From Marinomonas transparens (GTDB lineage Bacteria > Pseudomonadota > Gammaproteobacteria > Pseudomonadales > Marinomonadaceae): a stretch of 64,000 bases of DNA. How positions within the stretch are numbered: the stretch's first letter is position 1; every line of letters begins with the position of its first letter. Below, one piece after another: positions 8,226-15,715 of this stretch. The position numbers and the translations under genes were made by a program. The stretch lies in the NCBI RefSeq assembly GCF_016463975.1, contig NZ_JAEMNX010000005.1:1-64000 (forward strand), written 5' to 3'. The notes beneath the pieces are model-generated. The model worked only from the letters and a program-made list of their open reading frames with translations, ran no database searches and was not told the origin of the DNA.

Positions 8226-8999
8226 TCATCGAAAGAGATCCTCATTGTGAGCGCGAATAAGGTCCCGACTGGAACTGTCGGTTTTTGGCCAAGACAAGCC
8301 ACGGAAAATAATCACTGGCGATTTGGCGCTTTTTTCCATCAATAAGCCGGACGCAGCCGCCAATTCATCAGCAAAAGCGGGGGCCGTGACGCTGAGCGGT
8401 CGACCAAAGGCGTCCTCTTCACCGAGCATATGCATAACACCGGGTACATTCGCCAAGCCAATCGCCACATTGGTTTGCCCTAGTCGCCAAGGACGACCAA
8501 AGGTATCGCTGATGACCACACCTAGGTTGCAGGCGAAGTGACTTTCGAGTCGTTGGCACAGTTGTCGGGCACTTTTATCTGGGTCTTTGGGTAATAAAAT
8601 AAGTTGCCCTGGGTGATCCGTATTGGACTCATCTACCGCCGCATTGGCGCAGATATAGCCGTTTTTATGTTCAGCAATCAGCACGCCTTCCTGTTGATCA
8701 GGGCGTTTCATGGCACGCACTATGCGTGTAGATTGGGAAAGAATGACTTCTACTTTTCGCGGGTCTTTGTTGACGGTTTTCGCCAGTTCGATTGCCTCGT
8801 CACTGGGTGTGACATGGTGCAAATCAACACAGGCCCCTTCGCTTTTTGACACGACTTTGTGGGCGATCACCAGAATATCGCCTTCCACCAAGCTTTGTTG
8901 ATTGGCAATGAGCGTATCGATAATGTTCTGGGCAAGGTCATCCTCCGCTTGAAAATCCGGCAACCCCATAAGACGAAACACGCTCATTGCATCAGGCAT
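8226..8999 (-). CDS. cofE: F420-0:gamma-glutamyl ligase
   Basis: A 257-residue single-domain CofE. It adds gamma-linked glutamates to F420-0 using GTP. Family segments seen are [17 protein letters not shown] near the N-terminus, [20 protein letters not shown] (a highly conserved stretch), [20 protein letters not shown] and [20 protein letters not shown]. There is no C-terminal flavin reductase domain of the mycobacterial FbiB kind. The ATG at 8999 is preceded by AAGGAG at seven bases and overlaps the end of cofC by eight bases, suggesting translational coupling. A longer upstream frame exists but lies inside cofC. Confidence 0.92.
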   Translation of the reverse strand: MPDAMSVFRLMGLPDFQAEDDLAQNIIDTLIANQQSLVEGDILVIAHKVVSKSEGACVDLHHVTPSDEAIELAKTVNKDPRKVEVILSQSTRIVRAMKRPDQQEGVLIAEHKNGYICANAAVDESNTDHPGQLILLPKDPDKSARQLCQRLESHFACNLGVVISDTFGRPWRLGQTNVAIGLANVPGVMHMLGEEDAFGRPLSVTAPAFADELAAASGLLMEKSAKSPVIIFRGLSWPKTDSSSRDLIRAHNEDLFR

Positions 9000-9663
9000 A
9001 ATGATGCTCCTTAACGGCAGAGGAAAAGCACGAACACCAGTTTTTAAAACGCTCTGGCTGACGTAACACGGCGGCTTCAAGGTCTTCGCTATGATCAATG
9101 TCTAGCGCAAGGTTGGTAAAATGCACGCTACGACAAATAAGCTGTTTACTGCGCGCATGGTGTTTGTGCGCTGCGGCGGAGTTCTTTCCATACTCAAAAT
9201 CAATCGCATCCGGTGGTGATGTCAATAACGCATTGGTACCACCATCTTTGGCGACGGCAATCACCACCTGCGCCTTCTGGGCCGCATGGATTAAGAGGTT
9301 AATTTCTTCCGGGTCCAATACGGCAATGTCGCTTGGTACGATCAATTGACTGTCGTACCCCGACTTTGTCACCCAGTCACAGGCGAAATCCAACGCCCCG
9401 TTTAACCCCTTTGCACCATCATCAAAGAGTGTGTTGGTCTGATAAGATTGCGCTAAATTAAGTACATCGAGGGACTCACTCACCACCAACACATCCAACA
9501 TAGGAAAGTGCTGTTGAAAAAAGGCCAAGGTATTGTCAAATAGACTCAAGGCAAGTTTTTCACGGCCTGAGTCAGACAAACGATTGGCTAATCTTTGCTT
9601 GGCCCGTTGCGGCGATTTCATCGGAATCACCACGCAAAGCTTATCGATTGGGTGATAGGTCAT
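8992..9663 (-). CDS. cofC: Phospholactate/PEP guanylyltransferase
   Basis: A 223-residue nucleotidyltransferase-fold protein of the CofC/FbiD family. It activates a three-carbon phospho-acid with GTP for transfer to the deazaflavin. Recognisable parts are CVVIPMKSPQRAKQRLANRL, DVLVVSESLDVLNLA, GLNGALDFA, LIVPSDIAVLDPEEI, DGGTNALLTSPPDAIDFEYG and the C-terminal LALDIDHSEDL. Whether it takes 2-phospholactate, phosphoenolpyruvate or 3-phosphoglycerate cannot be told by eye. Its start overlaps the cofD stop by four bases and its end overlaps the cofE start. Confidence 0.9.
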   Translation of the reverse strand: MTYHPIDKLCVVIPMKSPQRAKQRLANRLSDSGREKLALSLFDNTLAFFQQHFPMLDVLVVSESLDVLNLAQSYQTNTLFDDGAKGLNGALDFACDWVTKSGYDSQLIVPSDIAVLDPEEINLLIHAAQKAQVVIAVAKDGGTNALLTSPPDAIDFEYGKNSAAAHKHHARSKQLICRSVHFTNLALDIDHSEDLEAAVLRQPERFKNWCSCFSSAVKEHHYA

Positions 9664-10646
9664 GAACTTCTCCTATTCGCTTGTCGAGTTGTCAAGCTGT
9701 CGAGTTGTCTAGACATAGCAAATTCGACGACTTGCGTTAGCAGCCTGGTTTTTTCTTGCGTGGTGTTCATCAGCGTCGGTGTTACCAAGACATCCAAGCC
9801 CTGATCCTCTAACCAAAGCGCGTCTTGCCCATCGGCGCCGTCAATCACCAAGGCGTTTAAGAAGCGGCTATAGCACTGATAAATACCTTTCGAATCGATG
9901 CTTTTACCCGCAGCTTCAAGCATTTTGTCCGCCGGCCCTTTTACGGTTTTACCGCCAATTAAGGGGGATATGGCGATAACATAGGCCTGGCTTTTTTCAA
10001 TGGCGGCTTGGATTTCTGGCACCGCAAGAATGGCCCCTATGCTGACAATGGGATTGCTCGGTGCAATCACAATGAGTTGACTATTGGCAATTTGCTCTAA
10101 CGCTTCGCTGGTGGCAGTCGCTTCTTCAATGCCTTTGTACTCAATCTCTACAACATCAGCCTGACAATGCTCACGCACAAAATACTGTTGAAAAGACATC
10201 CAGCCTTGAGGCGTTTTGACTCGGGTTTGCACCACATCGTCAGTGGGCAGCAGGATGGGCACACTGACATCATGACGCTTAGACAAACGTCGGGTAATTT
10301 CACTGGCACTTACGCCCTGCTTTTTCAAATGGGTACGATAAATATGCGTCGCTAGATCCAGATCCCCTAGGGTCATCCAAGTATCTTGCCCTAGGGCGGC
10401 TAGCTCTTTTAATACCTGATATGTTTCATTTTTTCGGCCCCAACCCTGTTGACGATCAATCTGATCGCCAAGGGAATACATTAGGGTATCGATATCAGGC
10501 GATACCCATAAACCATGAAATTCATCGTCATCGGCAATATTGCCAATAATCTTGGTGCCTTTGGCGTAGTGACTCGCTGCCAAACCTTCCGCTGCTTTTG
10601 CGCCACCCACGCCGCCCGCTAACAGGGTGATATTCAGTTCTGTCAT
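9660..10646 (-). CDS. cofD: 2-phospho-L-lactate transferase
   Basis: A 328-residue CofD (FbiA). It joins the activated phospho-acid from CofC to Fo, giving F420-0 or its dehydro or 3PG form. The N-terminal LLAGGVGGAKAAEGLA is the family's nucleotide-binding loop; NIADDDEFHGLWVSPDIDTL, WMTLGDLDLATHIYRT, LPTDDVVQTRV, QLIVIAPSNPIVSIGAIL and SPLIGGKTVKGPADKML are characteristic. The start codon shares one base with the cofH stop (TAATG) and the end overlaps cofC by four bases, so translation is likely coupled through this part of the operon. Confidence 0.93.
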   Translation of the reverse strand: MTELNITLLAGGVGGAKAAEGLAASHYAKGTKIIGNIADDDEFHGLWVSPDIDTLMYSLGDQIDRQQGWGRKNETYQVLKELAALGQDTWMTLGDLDLATHIYRTHLKKQGVSASEITRRLSKRHDVSVPILLPTDDVVQTRVKTPQGWMSFQQYFVREHCQADVVEIEYKGIEEATATSEALEQIANSQLIVIAPSNPIVSIGAILAVPEIQAAIEKSQAYVIAISPLIGGKTVKGPADKMLEAAGKSIDSKGIYQCYSRFLNALVIDGADGQDALWLEDQGLDVLVTPTLMNTTQEKTRLLTQVVEFAMSRQLDSLTTRQANRRSS

Positions 10647-11887
10647 TAGGCCACCCCTAGAATCGCAATGCGGTTTGTTGTGGGCGTTTGGGGGTGTTTC
10701 TCTTCAACACAGTAAGTTTTCACCGTCTCATATTTGGTGTTACGTTGTACCGCGTTTAAGCCTGCCGCTTGAATATTGGCCACCATGTCTTCGGGAACCA
10801 CTTCCTGTCCGTGGGTCGCGCCCGCGGCACGGGAAATGCTTTCGTTCATCAGGGTGCCCCCTAGGTCATTAGCCCCAGATCGCAACATTTTTGTCGCCAC
10901 ATCCGGGCCCATTTTGACCCAAGAAGCCTGAATGTTATCTATGTGACCTTGCAGCATTAGCCGTGCAATGGCGTGCATTTTGAAGTGTTCATCTCGGGTT
11001 GGGCCGGGGCGCACCTTGTCTGGGTTGTCCTGATACAAACGGGTTTCATAATGAATAAAGCCCAGCGGTACAAATTCAGTAAAACCACCGGTTTCTTTCT
11101 GGATATCACGTAATAATTTCAGGTGATTGGCCCAATGAATCGGCTGATCCACATGGCCATACATGATGGTGGACGTGGTCGGCACCCCCACCGAATGGGC
11201 GGCCTTAATAATGCGCACCCATTCTTCCGTGGTCAGTTTATTTTTGGTCAGTTGCTTGCGTACTTCGGTATCCAAAATTTCGGCGGCGGTTCCGGGCATG
11301 GAACCAAGCCCAAGATTCTTTAATTCTGTCAAAAACACTTCTGGTTCAAGACGCCCCTTCTTGCAGCCATACCAAATTTCAAAGGGGGAAAAGGCGTGAA
11401 TATGAATATCTGGCACACGTTTTTTTACCGCTACGATTAGGTCACGGTAATAATCTGGGCCTATGTCTGGGTGCAAACCACCTTGAATGCAGACTTCGGT
11501 TGCGCCCCGTGCCCACGCCTCTTCGGCCCTATCAGCCACTTGCTCAACGGTTAAAAACTCGGCTTCGGCATCACTTTTTTCTTTGGCAAAATTACAAAAG
11601 CGACAGCCCATGTAGCAAACATTGGTAAAATTAATATTACGGGTAATCACAAAAGTGCCTGTATTTCCCACTCGCTTTTCTCGCACCTTGTCTGCGGTAT
11701 CTAAAACAGCCAGGGCTTCCTCACCTTGGGTGGCGAACAGCACACAAGCATCGTCGACACTGAGCTCTTCACCTAGCAAACAGCGCGCTAAAATAGACTG
11801 TACAGAGGCACTAATTGGCCCATTTAACAGGGTGGAATAATGATTTTTTTCTGTCATTGAATTGGCTATTTCATTGGCTAGGTTCAT
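10646..11887 (-). CDS. cofH: Fo synthase subunit 2 (CofH), radical SAM
   Basis: A 413-residue radical SAM enzyme that attaches the tyrosine-derived hydroxyphenyl part to 5-amino-6-ribitylamino-uracil. The cluster motif is CYMGCRFC (Cys91, Cys95, Cys98). Further support is ARGATEVCIQGGLHPDIGPD, HIHAFSPFEIWYG, TSTIMYGHVDQPIHW and QASWVKMGPDVATKMLRSGA, which are typical of CofH rather than CofG. In many actinobacteria the two enzymes are fused as FbiC; here they are separate as in archaea and cyanobacteria. It follows cofG by 17 bases. GGGAG lies about ten bases before the ATG. Confidence 0.93.
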   Translation of the reverse strand: MNLANEIANSMTEKNHYSTLLNGPISASVQSILARCLLGEELSVDDACVLFATQGEEALAVLDTADKVREKRVGNTGTFVITRNINFTNVCYMGCRFCNFAKEKSDAEAEFLTVEQVADRAEEAWARGATEVCIQGGLHPDIGPDYYRDLIVAVKKRVPDIHIHAFSPFEIWYGCKKGRLEPEVFLTELKNLGLGSMPGTAAEILDTEVRKQLTKNKLTTEEWVRIIKAAHSVGVPTTSTIMYGHVDQPIHWANHLKLLRDIQKETGGFTEFVPLGFIHYETRLYQDNPDKVRPGPTRDEHFKMHAIARLMLQGHIDNIQASWVKMGPDVATKMLRSGANDLGGTLMNESISRAAGATHGQEVVPEDMVANIQAAGLNAVQRNTKYETVKTYCVEEKHPQTPTTNRIAILGVA

Positions 11888-11904
11888 GCGCTGATCGCTC
11901 CCTT

Positions 11905-13047
11905 TTAGTGATTAACTAGGGTGATTAATGGTTGACTAGGGCGAGTGAGGTGACTTACCAGTGACGCCACTCGTTGGCTTAGATTCGATGTTAAATACTT
12001 GTTGTCTTGGCGTTGGAAACGGCCATAAATAGTGAGGCGCTCACCCAGTGTATAACCCAACCCTTCGCAAGCTTGCGTCACACTGCTAATTTGCGGCCAA
12101 GCCCGTTCTGGGTTGATAAAATCCTTGGTCAAGGGCGAAATCCCTCCCCAATCATTAATGCCAGCGTTGATGTAGCTGCCGTATTCCACCTCCAAATTAG
12201 GTGGGGCTTGAATGCTGATTTCATTGGGTAGAATCAAACGTGCTATGGCAATCGTCCGCTTCATGTCATGCAGGTTAGGTTCTTGATAACTCTCCATCGC
12301 CGTACCAGCTTTAGCGCGGAAATTTTGGATAATGACCTCTTGGATATGGCCATAGCTTAGGTGGCGGTCTCGAATGGCAATCAAGCTACGCACACGTTCT
12401 TCCCAGCTTTCGCCAATACCAATCAAGATTCCCGTGGTAAAAGCAATGTCTAAACGCCCGGCTTGCTCTAGGGTATCGAGTCGACGTTTCGGGGTTTTAT
12501 CTGGACAAGCATGATGGGCTTGGCCTTTTTTAAGCAGTTCATTGGAAATGTTTTCCAACATCATGCCCATGCTGGCAGCCACAGGTTTGAGCTGTTTTAA
12601 CTCGTTATAGGAAAGGGCTCCTGCATTCACATGGGGTAATAAACTGGTTTCACTTAGCACGCTTTCACACTGGTCATGGAGGTAATCTAGGGTGTTGTTA
12701 TAACCGAGGGAATGCAGTAAATCTCGGGCTTTTTGGTGGCGTTCTTCCGGCCTTTCTCCCAAACTAAACAGGGCTTCTTTACAATCCAATGCCGCCCCTT
12801 CTCGCGCCGTGTTCAATACTTGCTCTGGTGTCATGTAATTCGCATGGGGCGAATCCGGTGCTTGTACAAACGTGCAATAACCACAGCTATCACGACACAT
12901 GTTGGTTAAAGGAATGAAAACTTTTTTAGAATAGGTGAGCTGTTTGCCCCAGTATTCGTCCCGCACCTTCGATGCCTGTTGGCATAGCGCGTACAGATCT
13001 GGCCCAGTCGCATGCTCATAAGATATGGCTTCAGAAACAGAAATCAT
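11905..13047 (-). CDS. cofG: Fo synthase subunit 1 (CofG), radical SAM
   Basis: A 380-residue radical SAM enzyme that closes the deazaflavin ring of Fo together with CofH. The cluster motif is CRDSCGYC (Cys51, Cys55, Cys58), followed by KEALFSLGERPEERH, LPHVNAGALSYNELKQLKPV, GILIGIGESWEERV, EVIIQNFRAKAGTAM and GINDWGGISPLTKDFINPE, all typical of CofG. It is the first gene of the leftward F420 operon. A purine-rich ribosome-binding site (AAGGTGGGGG) precedes the ATG. A RutR-like palindrome lies 27 bases upstream (13074-13089). Confidence 0.93.
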   Translation of the reverse strand: MISVSEAISYEHATGPDLYALCQQASKVRDEYWGKQLTYSKKVFIPLTNMCRDSCGYCTFVQAPDSPHANYMTPEQVLNTAREGAALDCKEALFSLGERPEERHQKARDLLHSLGYNNTLDYLHDQCESVLSETSLLPHVNAGALSYNELKQLKPVAASMGMMLENISNELLKKGQAHHACPDKTPKRRLDTLEQAGRLDIAFTTGILIGIGESWEERVRSLIAIRDRHLSYGHIQEVIIQNFRAKAGTAMESYQEPNLHDMKRTIAIARLILPNEISIQAPPNLEVEYGSYINAGINDWGGISPLTKDFINPERAWPQISSVTQACEGLGYTLGERLTIYGRFQRQDNKYLTSNLSQRVASLVSHLTRPSQPLITLVNH

Positions 13048-13073
13048 ACTACCCCCACCTTTTTATTAAAGTT

Positions 13074-13089
13074 TTTACCATTTGGTATA
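13074..13089. promoter_or_regulatory. RutR-like operator before cofG
   Basis: TTTACCATTTGGTATA matches the E. coli RutR consensus TTGACCANNTGGTCAA at 11 of 14 fixed positions, including the central ACCA..TGGT. It lies 27 bases upstream of cofG, between it and the RutR-like TetR gene. Confidence 0.6.
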
Positions 13090-13172
13090 AAAACTAATAT
13101 CAGGCATTGCCTAGGGAGTAAATTGTTTTTTTTAGCGCAAAGCCTGCACCAAAATAAACAACCCAAATAAAG

Positions 13173-13200
13173 TTAAGTTAACGAAATAGTTAACTTAACA
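13173..13200. promoter_or_regulatory. Perfect 11-bp inverted repeat
   Basis: GTTAAGTTAAC and GTTAACTTAAC are exact inverted copies separated by GAAATA. They sit in the gap between the TetR gene and cofG. There is no T-run after it, so an operator is more likely than a terminator. Its binding protein is unknown. Confidence 0.5.
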
Positions 13201-13297
13201 ATTAAGATCATGAATATAGGGATTTTTTTAGATTTTTATTTGAAAAAGTTCGCTTTTTTAAAACAAAAATAAGAAAAAAATAAGGGGTTAAATTATT

Positions 13298-13945
13298 TTA
13301 ACTATTTTTTTTGGCACCAAGAGCGCGCACAACAAAATCAGTTACGGCATTTTCTGCCCGTTCAAAATCCGCTTGTTGCAAACTTGTCTTGCCTAACAAC
13401 ACCTCCATTTGAATAGAAAAGTCTGCATAGGTTTGAGTGGCCGCCCAGATGGTAAAAAATAAATGCTCAGGATCAATATCATCGATCAACCCTTTGTCGA
13501 TCCACGATTTTACTAGCGCAACATCGCGATCAAATTGAGGCTTCAAATGACTCACAAGGTACTCTTTTAATACCGGAGCCCCACTTATAATCTCGTGGGC
13601 AAATACCTTAGAACCATTAGGGTAAAGTCGGGAAAGGCGCATTTTTTCACGCACATAATTGCGTATAACGGCTTCTGGGGTATCACCGTGATTTTCCAGA
13701 AAAGACAGTTTTTCAATCCAAATATCCAGTATTTCTTTTAACACTCGTTTATAGAGTAAGTCTTTGTTTGGAAAGTAATAAATTAAATTTTGCTTGGATA
13801 TTTTTGATATCTCAGCGATGCGTTCCATGGACGCTCCGCTAAAGCCCTTAGCAGCAAAAGCAATTTCTGCAGAACGTAATATACGTGATTCTAATACTTC
13901 TCTGTTTACCGACTGCTGGGTACGTCTTACTCTTTTTTCAGCCAA
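13298..13945 (-). CDS. RutR-like TetR-family regulator
   Basis: A 215-residue regulator. The N-terminal helix-turn-helix contains GASMERIAEISKISKQNLIY and YFPNKDLLYKRVLKEILDIW; the C-terminal domain has FAHEIISGAPVLKEYL, DPEHLFFTIWAATQTYADF and VLLGKTSLQQADFERA, all closely resembling E. coli RutR, which senses uracil or thymine and controls pyrimidine use. The start appears to be TTG, with AGGA about eight bases upstream; no ATG fits. It lies between the F420 operon and the hydrolase-transporter-hydantoinase set, with RutR-like palindromes before both, so it probably links the two in response to pyrimidines. Confidence 0.87.
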   Translation of the reverse strand: MAEKRVRRTQQSVNREVLESRILRSAEIAFAAKGFSGASMERIAEISKISKQNLIYYFPNKDLLYKRVLKEILDIWIEKLSFLENHGDTPEAVIRNYVREKMRLSRLYPNGSKVFAHEIISGAPVLKEYLVSHLKPQFDRDVALVKSWIDKGLIDDIDPEHLFFTIWAATQTYADFSIQMEVLLGKTSLQQADFERAENAVTDFVVRALGAKKNS

Positions 13946-14340
13946 ACTGTATTCCTACCTTATTCAATCATAGCTATACAGGTAACCCACTGTTTTCGCT
14001 TAGTTTTATAAACATAATTTCGTCATAAAATAACATAATAACGCCGCTCAAACGAGGCAAATATAAATCAGACCAATAAAAGTTGGCCTGTTTATTGCTG
14101 ACCAAAAAGACAGCTTCAATAATCACTCATGCACTAATCATGTATCAAGCTTGAGTTATTACATTCTATTTTTATTAGCAGACAAACAATTGACTTTTTT
14201 TGCAATTATTTTTTACCTTTTGGTCAATATTATATCTGGATTAAATAGATAAAATGACGATTTATTAAATGTAGAGAAACGCTTATTCGCTAAATAGATC
14301 CGTCATTTCAACGAGACAATAAGTTATATAGGAGACGATC
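13946..14340. promoter_or_regulatory. Divergent control region of the pyrimidine cluster
   Basis: This AT-rich stretch separates the TetR gene from the rightward catabolic genes. It holds the RutR-like operator at 14212-14227, with TATTAT directly after it as a possible -10 element. No gene is seen. Confidence 0.55.
14212..14227. promoter_or_regulatory. RutR-like operator before the catabolic genes
   Basis: TTTACCTTTTGGTCAA matches TTGACCANNTGGTCAA at 12 of 14 fixed positions; the right half is perfect. It lies 113 bases upstream of the M20 hydrolase start. Confidence 0.65.
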
Positions 14341-15582
14341 ATGCAAGACCTTCGCATTAACGAACAGCGCCTGTGGGACACCTTGATGGAAATGGGAGAG
14401 ATTGGTGGCACAGAAAAAGGTGGCTGTAATCGCCTCGCCGGAACCGACCTCGATAAACAAGCCCGTGATCTTTTTGTCAGCTGGTGCCAAGCGGCGGGCT
14501 GTGATATCTCCATCGATAAAATAGGCAATATTTTTGCCCGTCGCCCAGGTAAAAACAATGACCTCCCTGCTGTCGGCACTGGCAGCCATTTGGATACTCA
14601 ACCAACGGGTGGAAAATTCGACGGGGTATTTGGTGTATTGTCTGGTGTTGAAGTTCTGCGAATTCTGCATGAAAACAATATCGAAACCCCCACTCCCATG
14701 GAATTTTCCGTATGGACCAACGAAGAAGGTTCACGTTTTCAACCCGCCATGCAAGGTTCTGGTACTTATGTGGGCCGCTTTGATTTAGAAGCAGAATTAA
14801 ATAAAACCGATGTTAACGGTATACGTCTAGGGGATGAGCTGGAACGCATTGGCTATTTAGGCGATATGGAATTGGGTAGCCGTAATATGGGGGCCTTTTT
14901 TGAAGCCCATATTGAACAAGGCCCGATTCTTGAAGATGAAAAGAAAGCCATCGGCGTTGTGAGATTAGGCCAAGGTATTCGCTGGTATAACATTGAGGTC
15001 ATTGGACGTCCTTCCCATTCTGGCACCACACCGATGCATTTACGTAAAGACGCCATGCTAGCAAGCTCGCTCATCGTCGCCGAAATGCAAGCGATCGCCA
15101 ATCGCCATGAAAATGGTTTAGGCACAGTCGGTTTTATGCAGGTATGGCCAAATTCGCGCAATACCATTCCGGGCAATGTGAAGTTCAGTGCTGATTTGCG
15201 TAATCCAGTCCCTGAAGTGTTATTAACCATGCATGAAGAGTTAGTCGCCTTTTGTGAAAAGGTGGCAAGCGATCAAGACCTAGAAGTCAAGGTCGACCAT
15301 TTTTGGTACTTTGCTCCCGTCGAGTTTAATGCTTCTGATGATGTAAAAGCGGCGACCGAAAAGCTTGGTTACAGTCATATGGACATCTACGCAGGCGCTG
15401 GACACGATGCCTGCTATATGGCCGATCTGGTACCAACAGGGATGATTTTCACCCCTTGCCTAAATGGCATTAGTCATAACGAAGCAGAATACAGCTCTCC
15501 TGCTGAATGTGCCGCTGGCGCTAACGTTTTACTCCATACCATGTTGGAAGCCAGTGAGCGCATTGCCAAAGAACATCAATGA
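14341..15582 (+). CDS. M20-family N-carbamoyl amino acid hydrolase (beta-ureidopropionase-like)
   Basis: A 413-residue zinc hydrolase of the hydantoinase/carbamoylase (AmaB/AllC/PydC) family. Metal ligands are visible: His83 and Asp94 (GTGSHLDTQPTGGKFDGVFG), Glu128-Glu129 (WTNEEGSRF), His190 (FEAHIEQG) and the C-terminal His of GISHNEAEYSSP. The dimerisation part includes GRPSHSGTTPMHLRKDA. The most likely reaction is hydrolysis of N-carbamoyl-beta-alanine to beta-alanine, CO2 and ammonia, the last step of reductive pyrimidine breakdown; allantoate or N-carbamoyl-L-amino acids are alternatives. AGGAG lies six bases before the ATG. It heads a rightward run with an NCS1 transporter and a dihydropyrimidinase. 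Confidence 0.85.
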   Translation: MQDLRINEQRLWDTLMEMGEIGGTEKGGCNRLAGTDLDKQARDLFVSWCQAAGCDISIDKIGNIFARRPGKNNDLPAVGTGSHLDTQPTGGKFDGVFGVLSGVEVLRILHENNIETPTPMEFSVWTNEEGSRFQPAMQGSGTYVGRFDLEAELNKTDVNGIRLGDELERIGYLGDMELGSRNMGAFFEAHIEQGPILEDEKKAIGVVRLGQGIRWYNIEVIGRPSHSGTTPMHLRKDAMLASSLIVAEMQAIANRHENGLGTVGFMQVWPNSRNTIPGNVKFSADLRNPVPEVLLTMHEELVAFCEKVASDQDLEVKVDHFWYFAPVEFNASDDVKAATEKLGYSHMDIYAGAGHDACYMADLVPTGMIFTPCLNGISHNEAEYSSPAECAAGANVLLHTMLEASERIAKEHQ

Positions 15583-15605
15583 ATACAAGAGAAGAAAAGC
15601 AATAA

Positions 15606-15665
15606 AACGATTCCAATTGAAATCGTTGCTCAGTGTAAAAAAGTGACTCGAATAAAAGAGTCACT
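15606..15665. other. Two hairpins between hydrolase and transporter genes
   Basis: AACGATT/AATCGTT (15606-15627) and AGTGACTC/GAGTCACT (15642-15665) form two stems in the 133-base gap. Neither is followed by a T-run, so they may be mRNA-processing or attenuation structures rather than terminators. Confidence 0.45.
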
Positions 15666-15715
15666 CAACTTGAATGAATGCACACACATAATCAAAAACA
15701 GAAGAGGTGGCAAAA

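Noticed and set aside
10627-10872. Rightward frames within the cof genes
   Set aside because: They are antisense shadows of strongly conserved coding sequence.
14097-14112. CTGACCAAAAAGACAG as a third RutR-like site
   Set aside because: Only the left half matches the consensus; about 9 of 14 positions is weak in AT-rich DNA.
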